In this document: positions 1 through 5,962 of the stretch, piece by piece
Position numbering within the stretch: the first letter of the stretch is position 1
Layout: each line of letters starts with the position of its first letter
Source: Jiangellaceae bacterium
GTDB taxonomy: Bacteria; Actinomycetota; Actinomycetes; Jiangellales; Jiangellaceae
DNA length: 6,796 bases
NCBI GenBank assembly: GCA_030146385.1
Contig: JASLBX010000169.1
Location: 1-6,796, forward strand
Reading direction: 5' to 3'
The notes under the pieces: generated by a model
Told to the model about the DNA's origin: nothing
The model's input: the letters and a program-made list of their open reading frames with translations, nothing else
Databases searched by the model: none
Translations under genes and position numbers: made by a program

Positions 1-924
1 GCGGCCTGCATCTGCGGCTCCGACCTCTGGCCCTACCGCGGCCTCGAGGACGCCACCTGGCCCCAGCCCATGGGGCACGAGTACGTCGGCGTCGTCGAGG
101 AGATCGGAGCCGACGTGAGCACCCTGAAGGTCGGCGACTTCGTTGTCGGCTCGTTCTTCGCCTCCGACAACACCTGCGAGATCTGTGAAGCCGGCTACCA
201 CACACACTGTGTCCAGCGGCAGCCCGGCGCCGCTACGGGAGCCCAGGCGCAGTACACGCGAATTTCGCTGGCGGATGGCACGCTCGTGACCGTGTCCGGG
301 GAGCCCACCGAGGAGCAGCTCCGCAGCCTGCTGGCGGCGTCTGACGTCCTCGGCACCGGCTGGTTCGCCGCCGTCGCCGCGGTGGCGGGGCCGGCCAAGA
401 CCGTCGCGGTCGTGGGCGACGGCGCCGTGGGTCTCCTCGCCGTCCTGGCCGCCAAGCGGCTCGGCGCCGAGCGGATCATCGCGATGAGCCGGCACGCCGA
501 CCGGCAGGCGCTCGCCCGGAGGTTCGGCGCGACCGACATCGTTGAAGAGCGCGGCGACGAAGGCGTGGCGAAGATCAAGGAGCTCACGGACGGCCTCGGT
601 GCCCACTCCGTCGTCGAGGCGGTGGGCACGCAGGAGTCGATGATGCAGGCCATCCGTTCGGCCCGTCCCGGCGGTCATGTCGGCTACGTCGGCGTCTCAC
701 ACGACGTCTCGCTCGACGGCACCGAGTTGTTCTTCTCCGGCGTGCACCTGCACGGCGGTCCCGCGCCGGTCCGCCGGTTCCTGCCCGAGCTGATCGACCT
801 GATCATGGGCGGCGAGATCAACCCCGGCGAGGTCTTCGACCTCACCCTGCCGCTCGAGGAGGCGGCCGAGGGCTACCGGGCAATGGACGAGCGCCACGCC
901 ACGAAGGTCCTGCTCACGCTCTGA
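1..924 (+). CDS. Zinc-dependent alcohol dehydrogenase (MDR family), 5' partial
   Basis: This is a medium-chain NAD(P)-dependent dehydrogenase that interconverts an alcohol and an aldehyde or ketone in the cytosol; the substrate cannot be read from sequence. The frame is open from base 1, giving 307 residues; about 30-40 N-terminal residues of a usual ~340-residue protein lie outside the window. Visible landmarks, numbered from the first codon, are the catalytic-zinc motif CGSD (Cys5), GHEYVG (His26-Glu27), a structural-zinc lobe with Cys59, Cys62 and Cys70, and the Rossmann motif GDGAVG (about 139-144). The structural lobe shows three cysteines rather than the classical four, which from memory also occurs in related bacterial proteins. 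The stop TGA lies at 922-924. A strong Shine-Dalgarno for a following gene starts 17 bases later, so it was probably the first part of an operon whose next gene has decayed. The family is secure; the physiological role is unknown. Confidence 0.94.
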   Translation, partial: AACICGSDLWPYRGLEDATWPQPMGHEYVGVVEEIGADVSTLKVGDFVVGSFFASDNTCEICEAGYHTHCVQRQPGAATGAQAQYTRISLADGTLVTVSGEPTEEQLRSLLAASDVLGTGWFAAVAAVAGPAKTVAVVGDGAVGLLAVLAAKRLGAERIIAMSRHADRQALARRFGATDIVEERGDEGVAKIKELTDGLGAHSVVEAVGTQESMMQAIRSARPGGHVGYVGVSHDVSLDGTELFFSGVHLHGGPAPVRRFLPELIDLIMGGEINPGEVFDLTLPLEEAAEGYRAMDERHATKVLLTL

Positions 925-940
925 CTCGCACGCCTCACTC

Positions 941-949
941 AGGAAGGAG
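941..949 (+). promoter_or_regulatory. Strong Shine-Dalgarno in front of a decayed gene
   Basis: AGGAAGGAG lies six bases upstream of an ATG at 956. It is the best ribosome-binding site in the window, yet the frame it serves stops after 16 codons (TAG at 1004-1006). It marks the original start region of the broken gene behind the dehydrogenase. Confidence 0.6.
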
Positions 950-955
950 CGACCC

Positions 956-1165
956 ATGGCCGCCATCGGCGGCGGCAAGGGGCTTGGCGCCGTCGACCTC
1001 ATGTAGTACGTCCCTTGGGGCAACGCTCGGCTTCTCCTACACCGACGGCACCAGCTACTCGGATCAGGTGATCCACATCGGCACCTACGACGCCACCATG
1101 GAAGAGCTAGAGCAGCTCAAGAACGCGACGACCCGCGTGCCCTCGATATCGACATCACCACCGAC
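956..1165 (+). pseudogene. Remnant of a cyclophilin-like-fold protein (tentative)
   Basis: A short frame starts at ATG 956 and ends at an in-frame TAG (1004-1006). Directly after the stop the same frame reads YVPWGN (1007-1024). One extra base at 1025 shifts the reading to LGFSYTDGTSYSDQVIHIG and then TYDATMEELEQL. A second shift near 1140 returns to the first frame and reads LDIDITTD. Joined, the order 'GAVDL, YVPWGN, LGFSYTDG, SDQVIHIG, alternating E/L helix, short beta strand' resembles the C-terminal half of small bacterial cyclophilin-like-fold proteins (Cyclophil_like2 type), which carry a YYAPWGNLAIFY-like core followed by a LIKLGRI-like strand. The N-terminal half (about 50-70 residues) is missing, so an internal deletion between the start codon and the core is likely. 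Stop, frameshifts and deletion make it non-functional if the read is accurate. The family is recalled from motif memory, not searched. Confidence 0.5.
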
Positions 1166-1378
1166 CGAGCATGCCGAAAATGGCACGCCACGCTGCTCGC
1201 GCGGACCGGATCCACGACAGGTGAACAACGACGTCACCGATACCTCGTTTGGTTTGCGGTAGACGATCGTGAACTCTGCAACCGTCTTCCTCACAGACAG
1301 TCTCGGCGTGAACCCCTCAAACTCGCTTTCCGCACTTCTGCAGGGGTTCCACGAGGAACCACTGGATCCGTTGCCGCT
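1166..1378. other. Gene-free stretch, no recognisable coding remnant
   Basis: I see no supported gene here. Short open frames on both strands lack a ribosome-binding site and recognisable motifs. The minus-strand frame around 1120-1360 stays open but shows no domain. The only clear structure is the inverted repeat at 1345-1360. Confidence 0.5.
1345..1360. repeat. Short perfect inverted repeat GGTTCC-N4-GGAACC
   Basis: GGTTCC (1345-1350) and its exact reverse complement GGAACC (1355-1360) flank the four bases ACGA. The arms are six base pairs with no following T run, so it is not a convincing rho-independent terminator. It could be an old operator or a decayed terminator between the gene remnants, or a chance repeat. 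Confidence 0.4.
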
Positions 1379-1642
1379 CTATGCATCGCCTGGACTTTGT
1401 AGCGAAATCTTCCAGAGCCGGGTGATCGCCGCGGTGACGACCAGGCCGATCAGCATGACAGCCACGAGGGCGACGAGTTGGCGCACCGCTCTGAGGAGAT
1501 GGAGACTGGCGAGTCCGGTGATGGCGGCGGCCACCGCGAGCCCGAGCGGGCGGAGACGCTGATTGCGATCGGGGATGTGCCGGGACGTGAGGATCCCGGC
1601 GCGGACCGCCGATGAGGTGTGGATCGTGATGACCAGCGCCCC
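1379..1642 (-). pseudogene. Fragment of a PAP2-type membrane phosphatase
   Basis: Read on the minus strand, this stretch encodes about 87 residues running through SSAVRAGILTSRHIPDRNQR, then two hydrophobic segments (GLAVAAAITGLASLHLL and QLVALVAVMLIGLVVTAAIT), and ends RLWKISLQSPGDA before a stop at 1381-1379. In actinobacterial PAP2-family proteins I recall the same order: an R-G-R-x-(S/T)-D-x-H-x-x-x-R-x-Q-R segment, two transmembrane helices, then WKIS(I/V)H and the catalytic histidine region. Here the match breaks off right after WKISL; the expected histidine is replaced by Gln, and the catalytic part and further helices are gone. The N-terminal part is missing too, because the preceding sequence belongs to a different remnant in another frame. 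It is therefore an internal gene fragment in a membrane-protein frame, not a working gene. Confidence 0.6.
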
Positions 1643-1778
1643 CGGCCTCGCGGACAGCGAGATTCCGCACATGTTCGTCCGTGTACGGTTGGACGGCGAG
1701 CATGCCGTCGCGGATCTCAATGACCCGCCGGTAGAACCGCAGTTCGATCTCACGCAGTGCCCGGAGCCTGGCGGCGTA
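1643..1778 (-). pseudogene. Fragment of DUF6545 / MAB_1171c-family membrane protein, C-terminal region
   Basis: On the minus strand, in a different frame from the PAP2 fragment, this reads AARLRALREIELRFYRRVIE and then IRDGMLAVQPYTDEHVRNLA. The core (L-Y-R-R-V-I-E-I-R-D-G-x-L-A-L-R-P-Y) is, from memory, the signature of the cytosolic C-terminal domain of the actinobacterial MAB_1171c 'putative transporter' proteins (DUF6545), which carry several transmembrane helices before it. An in-frame TAG (1781-1779) cuts the reading directly upstream, and no hydrophobic helices are found in the upstream sequence. About 45 residues remain of a protein usually several hundred long. The fragment ends where the PAP2 fragment begins, suggesting one deletion joined two neighbouring genes. 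The function of the intact family is not established. Confidence 0.62.
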
Positions 1779-1964
1779 CTAATCCAGGTTTGCGCGACCG
1801 CTGCCACGCCTCCTCTTCCGGGGACTTGAGGCTGTCTCCGTTCGCGTCGGCGAACGAGCGGGGACAGTGCTGGCGGCGCGTCACGCTGCCAACCATGGTG
1901 CGCGCATGGAATGGAGCCATTCTTTTGGGTCTCTTGACGCAGGCCCCTCCGCCCGAGATGATGA
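1779..1964. other. Gene-free stretch upstream of the serA control region
   Basis: No supported gene. A 56-codon minus-strand frame (1920 to 1750) is open but shows no domain and overlaps the DUF6545 fragment in another frame. The long minus-strand frame that crosses this stretch runs antisense to serA and is a high-GC shadow. A TTGACG at 1934-1939 has no good partner -10 box. Confidence 0.5.
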
Positions 1965-1971
1965 GGCATCG

Positions 1972-2007
1972 GTTGCGTCATATGAATTAAGTTGCATTAT
2001 ATGCAAC
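1972..2007 (+). promoter_or_regulatory. Tandem operator-like repeats and candidate promoter of the serA operon
   Basis: Two direct repeats, GTTGCGTCATATG (1972-1984) and GTTGCATTATATG (1991-2003), match at 11 of 13 bases and start 19 bp apart, close to two helical turns. The second is half of a perfect inverted repeat, GTTGCAT-TAT-ATGCAAC (1991-2007), with 7-bp arms; the first is a degenerate version. TTGCGT (1973-1978) and CATTAT (1995-2000), 16 bp apart, could serve as -35 and -10 boxes, each lying inside one repeat. The stretch is clearly AT-richer than its surroundings and ends 13 bases before the serA start, so a bound protein would block the promoter or initiation. The symmetric TTGCAT/ATGCAA form is common among dimeric winged-helix repressors; the regulator is not in the window. 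The repeats are seen; the regulatory role is inferred. Confidence 0.5.
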
Positions 2008-2020
2008 AGGCGGAAGAAGC

Positions 2021-3253
2021 ATGAGAATCCTGTTCGCCGACGTGTTTGACAAGGAACAGCTACCCGCTGTCGCGGCGCAGGGCCACGAGTACGACCTGCG
2101 GCCGGACCTGTCCGCCGACGAGCTCCCGAAGGCGGTTCCCGGCTTCGACGTCCTGGTCGTGCGCAGCACCCGTGTCTCAGGAAACACGTTGACGGCCGGT
2201 GACAGTTTGGGCCTCGTGATCCGTGCGGGTGCTGGGGTAAACACCATCGACCTCCAAGCGGCTGCCGACCGCGGGATCTACGTCTGCAATGTGCCCGGCA
2301 AAAATGCGATCGCGGTCGCCGAACTGGCGTTCGGCCTTCTCGTGGCGCTCGACCGGTCGATCGCGGACGCGGTCGCTGATTTGCGCACCGGCGTGTGGAA
2401 CAAGCGCCGCTATTCGAAGGCGCAAGGCCTGGCCGGTCGACGGGTCGGCGTCGTCGGGCTCGGCCAGATCGGGCTCGCCTTCGCCGAGCGGGCGGCGGCA
2501 TTTGGCATGCGCGTCTGCGCGGTGGACAAGCCGGGGCGGACTGCGGACGTGCTTGAGCGTATCGCCGCGATCGGCATCGAACTCGTGTCCGACCTCGAGA
2601 CCCTCGCCGCCGCCTCGGATGTGCTGTCATTCCACGTGCCCGCTGGGGACGACACGCAGGGACTGGTCGGCAGGCAGCTGCTCGCCGAGGTGCCGCCGGG
2701 TGCCATCATCATCAACACCTCGCGCGCCGAAGTCGTCGACGAGGACGCACTCATAGAAGCGATGAACACAAAGGGGGTGCGGGCCGGCCTCGATGTCTTC
2801 AATGACGAGCCGGGTGGGGGCGAGGGGAGGATCGACTCGCCTCTCGCACGTCACCCGAACGTCTACGGCACGCACCACATCGGCGCTTCGACCGAGCAGG
2901 CGCAGGCCGCAATCGCGGCCGAGGTGGTGCGGATGCTGGCGGCGTATGCAAACGGTGAGGTGCTGAACTGCGTGAACCTCGAGACGCGCCCGCTCGGAGA
3001 GGCCGTGGTCACCGTGCGGCACCTGGATGAGGTTGGGGTGCTATCCGAAATCCTCGCGCTGCTCCGGAAGGCCAACCTCAACGTCGAGCAGATGGAGAAC
3101 CGGGTGTTTGCCGGTGCGCGCGCGGCATGTGCGAGCATTCAGGTCAGCGGACAGGTACCGGACGACCTGCGCTCTCAAATCGCCCGGGTCGACCGGGTGT
3201 TACACGTCGCCGTGCGGCCCTCCCAGCCAGCCCGCACCGCCGGGAAGGAGTGA
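2021..3253 (+). CDS. serA: D-3-phosphoglycerate dehydrogenase, short ACT-domain form
   Basis: It catalyses the first committed step of serine synthesis, NAD-dependent oxidation of 3-phosphoglycerate to 3-phosphohydroxypyruvate, in the cytosol. The 410 residues show the substrate-domain signatures VVRSTRVS (46-53) and GAGVNTID (70-77), the NAD-binding GLGQIG (146-151), and the catalytic triad of the D-2-hydroxyacid dehydrogenase family: Arg235 in NTSRAEVVDEDAL, Glu263 in DVFNDEP and His286 in HHIGAST. A C-terminal ACT domain (about 328-400), the usual serine-sensing module, follows. The ATG at 2021 fits the family N-terminus (MRILFADVF) and is preceded by GGAAG at 2012-2016, a rather close spacing of four bases. 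At 410 residues it lacks the extra ~120-residue intervening domain of the housekeeping actinobacterial SerA (about 530 residues), suggesting a second, specialised copy. It is the first gene of an operon with serC, six bases away, behind tandem operator-like repeats. Confidence 0.95.
   Translation: MRILFADVFDKEQLPAVAAQGHEYDLRPDLSADELPKAVPGFDVLVVRSTRVSGNTLTAGDSLGLVIRAGAGVNTIDLQAAADRGIYVCNVPGKNAIAVAELAFGLLVALDRSIADAVADLRTGVWNKRRYSKAQGLAGRRVGVVGLGQIGLAFAERAAAFGMRVCAVDKPGRTADVLERIAAIGIELVSDLETLAAASDVLSFHVPAGDDTQGLVGRQLLAEVPPGAIIINTSRAEVVDEDALIEAMNTKGVRAGLDVFNDEPGGGEGRIDSPLARHPNVYGTHHIGASTEQAQAAIAAEVVRMLAAYANGEVLNCVNLETRPLGEAVVTVRHLDEVGVLSEILALLRKANLNVEQMENRVFAGARAACASIQVSGQVPDDLRSQIARVDRVLHVAVRPSQPARTAGKE
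3244..3250 (+). promoter_or_regulatory. Shine-Dalgarno that fixes the serC TTG start
   Basis: GAAGGAG lies at the very end of serA, nine bases before the TTG at 3260. No ATG or GTG is placed better in this frame before the conserved N-terminus VHNFSAGPS, so the TTG start is the most likely one. The site overlaps the serA stop (3251-3253) by position and suggests translational coupling. Confidence 0.7.
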
Positions 3254-3259
3254 TCGCTC

Positions 3260-4345
3260 TTGGGTCGCCGTGTCCACAACTTCAGTGCCGGACCATCCAC
3301 CCTGCCGCTCGAGGTGCTCGAGGAGGCCCAGCAGGAACTCGTCGACTACGCGGGCAGCGGGATGTCGCTGCTCGAGATGAGCCACCGGGGCGGCCACTAC
3401 GAGCAGGTCCACGCCGACGCGCTCGCGCTCGTACGGGAGGTCGGCGAAGTGCCGGACAGCTTCGACGTGCTGTTCATGCAGGGCGGCGCCACGCTACAGT
3501 TCGCGGCGGTGCCGGCGAATCTGCTGGAGGATGGGCGGCGCGCGGCCTACGTGCTGTCGGGCTCCTGGGCGCGCAAGGCCTTCGCAGACGCGGAGCGAGT
3601 CGGCGATGCGTACGTCGCGTGGGATGGCGCGCCGGACCGTCACACGCGCATGCCGGCAGCGGACGAGCTCACGGTCGAACCGGGCACGGCCTACCTCCAC
3701 GTGACCTCCAACGAGACAATCGAAGGCATCCGGTTCGCCCGCTTCCCCGACGTTGGCGTGCCACTTGCGGCGGATATGTCGAGCGACTTCTTCAGCCGCC
3801 CCGTGCCGTGGGAACGCTTCGACATCGTCTACGCCGGGACACAGAAGAACCTCGGGCCCGCGGGGATGGCGGTCGTCGTCGTCCCCCGAGCGATCCTCGA
3901 TGACGCGCCGGACACCTTCGGCACCTACCTCCGCTACGCCACGCACGCGAAGGCCGACTCGCTCCATAACACGCCGCCGACCTTCACGGTCTACATGACC
4001 GGAAAGGTGCTGTCGTGGATCAAGCGACAGGGGGGACTGGCGGCGATGGAGCAGCGCGCCAAGCGCAAGGCCTCGATGGTCTATCGAGCGATCGACGACA
4101 GCGACGGTTTCTACAGCGGTCCCGCGGAACCAGCCAGCCGGTCCCACATGAACGTCGTGTTCCGGCTGCCGAGCTCCGCGCACGAGGAACATTTTCTCCG
4201 GCGCGCCGCCGAGGCCGGCCTGGTCAACCTCAAGGGTCACCGCAGTGTCGGTGGCTGCCGTGCCAGCCTGTACAACGCGCTGCCCGAGGCGGCCGCGCGG
4301 GCGCTGGCGGAGTTCATGACGGAGTTCCGGTCGGGGCGCGGATGA
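3260..4345 (+). CDS. serC: Phosphoserine aminotransferase
   Basis: This PLP-dependent class V aminotransferase converts 3-phosphohydroxypyruvate and glutamate to O-phospho-L-serine and 2-oxoglutarate, the second step of the pathway. Its 361 residues match the usual SerC length. Visible landmarks are the N-terminal VHNFSAGPSTLP (5-16), SHRGGHYEQV (41-50), the PLP phosphate-binding GGATLQF (75-81), HVTSNETIEGIRF (147-159), ADMSSDFFSRP with the PLP-ring Asp172 (171-181), the Schiff-base lysine Lys196 in AGTQKNLGPAG, HNTPPTF (236-242) and the C-terminal substrate-binding GHRSVGGCRASLYNA (326-340, Arg334). All expected catalytic residues are present. The TTG start follows serA after six bases, and the TGA stop (4343-4345) overlaps the ATG of the next gene in an ATGA junction. 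Members can also act on related phospho-hydroxy keto acids, but the serA partner favours serine metabolism. Confidence 0.96.
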   Translation: MGRRVHNFSAGPSTLPLEVLEEAQQELVDYAGSGMSLLEMSHRGGHYEQVHADALALVREVGEVPDSFDVLFMQGGATLQFAAVPANLLEDGRRAAYVLSGSWARKAFADAERVGDAYVAWDGAPDRHTRMPAADELTVEPGTAYLHVTSNETIEGIRFARFPDVGVPLAADMSSDFFSRPVPWERFDIVYAGTQKNLGPAGMAVVVVPRAILDDAPDTFGTYLRYATHAKADSLHNTPPTFTVYMTGKVLSWIKRQGGLAAMEQRAKRKASMVYRAIDDSDGFYSGPAEPASRSHMNVVFRLPSSAHEEHFLRRAAEAGLVNLKGHRSVGGCRASLYNALPEAAARALAEFMTEFRSGRG

Positions 4346-5574
4346 CACAGGCGGCCGGCACCGGCCCTCCCGGTGCGAACGCGCACGACGCCGGCTGGCT
4401 GCGTCCGGTTCAACTCTGCCTTGTCACCGCGGTGCGCGGGCCCGACGAAAGTGTCTGGCCGCATCCGACCACCTCCGTGTGGCGCAGCTCCGAGGACCAA
4501 CAGCACCGTCCCGAGACGCTCGAGGTACCGCTGGCGCCTACCTCGTGTGTCACCACCGACGGCCCGGTCCTCGCCGTGTACCGCATCACGACCGCCGATC
4601 ACACGCAGACCGGGTTGCTTGCGGACGTGAAGGTCGCGGCCTGGGAGGCCCGTCGCGTCAAGGGCCATGAGCACACCCGCTACGCGAAGGAGGAGGCGCT
4701 GCTCGCCGAACTCGACGATGTGGAGGCGCAGGTCGGACCGGTCGCGCTGGGTCACCGCCCCGAGCCTCAGCTGGGCGCTTTCCTGGAAGGACTCTCGAGC
4801 GGGCGACGCACGGCGTCGTGGACATCGGCGGACGAGGCCATCCACGAGCTCTGGGTCGTGGAGGGCACGGAGCTCGAAGAACTCGCCACCCGCAGCGCAG
4901 CCCTCGACCCCCTCTACATCGTCGACGGGCACCATCGCATCGCCGCCGCCGCCCGGCGGGCCGCGGGCAGACGCGCAGCCACCGCACCCTCCGCGGACGA
5001 TGACCCCTGGGCTGCATTCCTTGCTGCGGTCTTCCCCGCCGACCAGCTCGTAATCCGGGCGATCCACCGGATCGTCAAAGTGGCCGCTGCGGGCGCGCCG
5101 GATGCGCTGCTGGGCCGCCTCGAGGCGCTCGGTACCCTCACGTCGGTCGAGGGGCCGGAGGACGCGCGGCCTCGCCGGGAGAGGCAGTTCGGCGTGGGAT
5201 TCGCCGGCCGCTGGTATCGCCTCGACGGGCTCGACGTCCGGCCTCCGGCCGGGCCGCCGTGCCCCGACGTGCAGCTCCTCGACGATCTCGTGCTGGGTCC
5301 GGTCCTCGGCATCGACGACCCCAGGACCGACATGCGGATCGACTTCTTCCCCGATCTCGGCGACCTTCGCCCCGTCGCCAAACGTTGCCGTGACACCAAT
5401 GAGATCGCCTTCCTTGTCCGTCCGTTGGTAGTCGATGAGGTATTCGCGATCGCCGAGTCGGGCGCTGCGCTTCCCCCGAAGTCCACTTGGTTCGACCCAA
5501 AGCCGATCAAGGGAGCCGTCATGCCGGCACAACGGCTGCCGGGGCGCGCTTGCGGGCCCGCAACGCCTCCTTAA
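4342..5574 (+). CDS. DUF1015 family protein with DGHHR motif, serine-operon member
   Basis: A 410-residue soluble protein. Start ATG 4342 overlaps the serC stop by four bases; the frame is open further upstream, but that sequence is serC in another frame. Family landmarks, from memory of DUF1015: KGHEHTR (107-113), the hallmark LYIVDGHHRIAAA (191-203), FLAAVFPADQLVI (226-238), GRWYRL (289-294), DVQLLDDLVLGPVLGIDDPRTD (309-330, conserved DxQLL and IDDPR), RIDFFPDL (332-339) and the C-terminal LPPKSTWFDPK (377-387). The first ~70 residues differ from the usual N-terminus: the common APPYDVI-type segment is not visible and KGHEHTR arrives roughly 30-40 residues early. A 20-residue Pro/Arg/Ala-rich tail follows the normal end. 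The biochemical role is not established. Its place behind serA and serC, where one would expect serB, and its ParB/sulfiredoxin-like DGHHR motif, shared with free-serine kinases as I recall, suggest a role on O-phosphoserine or serine; this is inference. Confidence 0.9.
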   Translation: MTQAAGTGPPGANAHDAGWLRPVQLCLVTAVRGPDESVWPHPTTSVWRSSEDQQHRPETLEVPLAPTSCVTTDGPVLAVYRITTADHTQTGLLADVKVAAWEARRVKGHEHTRYAKEEALLAELDDVEAQVGPVALGHRPEPQLGAFLEGLSSGRRTASWTSADEAIHELWVVEGTELEELATRSAALDPLYIVDGHHRIAAAARRAAGRRAATAPSADDDPWAAFLAAVFPADQLVIRAIHRIVKVAAAGAPDALLGRLEALGTLTSVEGPEDARPRRERQFGVGFAGRWYRLDGLDVRPPAGPPCPDVQLLDDLVLGPVLGIDDPRTDMRIDFFPDLGDLRPVAKRCRDTNEIAFLVRPLVVDEVFAIAESGAALPPKSTWFDPKPIKGAVMPAQRLPGRACGPATPP

Positions 5575-5587
5575 GGCCTCCCGGCCT
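5574..5587 (+). terminator. Weak hairpin at the end of the DUF1015 gene
   Basis: AGGCC (5574-5578) and GGCCT (5583-5587) form a five-pair GC-rich stem around the loop TCCC, beginning at the last base of the stop codon. There is no T run, so it is at most a U-less actinomycete-style terminator candidate; in GC-rich DNA such a stem can occur by chance. Confidence 0.25.
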
Positions 5588-5962
5588 GCGGTGTGGTGAC
5601 CTTGCTTGCGGAAGGGCCACCCCGCAGTACACGCACAGCATCGCGGTGACGCCTTCGTCGTTGTAGCGCCCTCCGTGGTGATGATGACCTAGTCGTGCCC
5701 GCTCGGCCGCGTGAGCCGCTAGCGACGATCCTGCCGCTGGTCGAGGATGGTCTGCTTACGCACGGCGACCCGCACAACATCGACCTGGTCGACCTGGAAG
5801 CAGCCCTCGCCGAGCTGGCTGGAAGGCGTCACCTTCGAGCAGTTATTCGCCCGCATGGCCGGCCGATTCCGGCAGGGCGTCGGCGGTGCCATGGTCGCCG
5901 AGTACGTGGCGACGGAAGCGCGGCCAGGAAACGGCTTCCCTGAGTTCCGGCGAGAGCAGGGC
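5588..5962. other. Convergent intergenic region with broken coding traces
   Basis: No intact gene is supported. On the + strand a frame from 5695 reads LPLVEDGLLTHGDPHNIDLV and continues DLEAALAELA to 5820; the next frame then reads WLEGVTFEQLFARMAGRFRQ at 5816-5875. The latter piece resembles the N-terminal part of IS701/IS4-like transposases of actinomycetes (a LFARIAGRF-like segment before an R-rich stretch), but only about 20 residues fit. On the - strand around 5639-5605 a short frame reads MLCVYCGVALPQA, a CxxC pair like half of a zinc ribbon, with no second pair. I take the stretch as decayed sequence, perhaps an insertion-sequence scar, between the convergent DUF1015 and methyltransferase genes. 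Confidence 0.35.

Noticed and set aside
984..1262. 92-codon + frame starting at TTG 984 as an intact gene
   Set aside because: Only its middle part resembles a protein family and only when joined with another frame; the start has no good ribosome-binding site.
1881..2630. 249-codon open frame on the minus strand crossing the serA start
   Set aside because: Extremely Arg/Pro-rich, no motifs, no plausible ribosome-binding site; antisense to serA and its control region.
4015..4341. Longer start for the DUF1015 gene
   Set aside because: The upstream 109 codons are the +1 shadow of serC with Arg/Gly-rich non-conserved reading; ATG 4342 overlapping the serC stop is far more likely.
3494..4348. 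284-codon open frame on the minus strand
   Set aside because: Antisense to serC, which has all catalytic motifs; no recognisable domain in the minus reading.
4237..5532. 431-codon open frame on the minus strand
   Set aside because: It lies antisense to the DUF1015 gene, whose + frame carries many family motifs; the minus reading is Arg/Gly-rich without domains and is a high-GC shadow.
5731..5820. Reading LTHGDPHNIDLVD as an aminoglycoside-phosphotransferase-like HGD motif
   Set aside because: The catalytic-loop spacing (HGDxxxxN) is not followed by the expected residues and the frame breaks within 30 codons.
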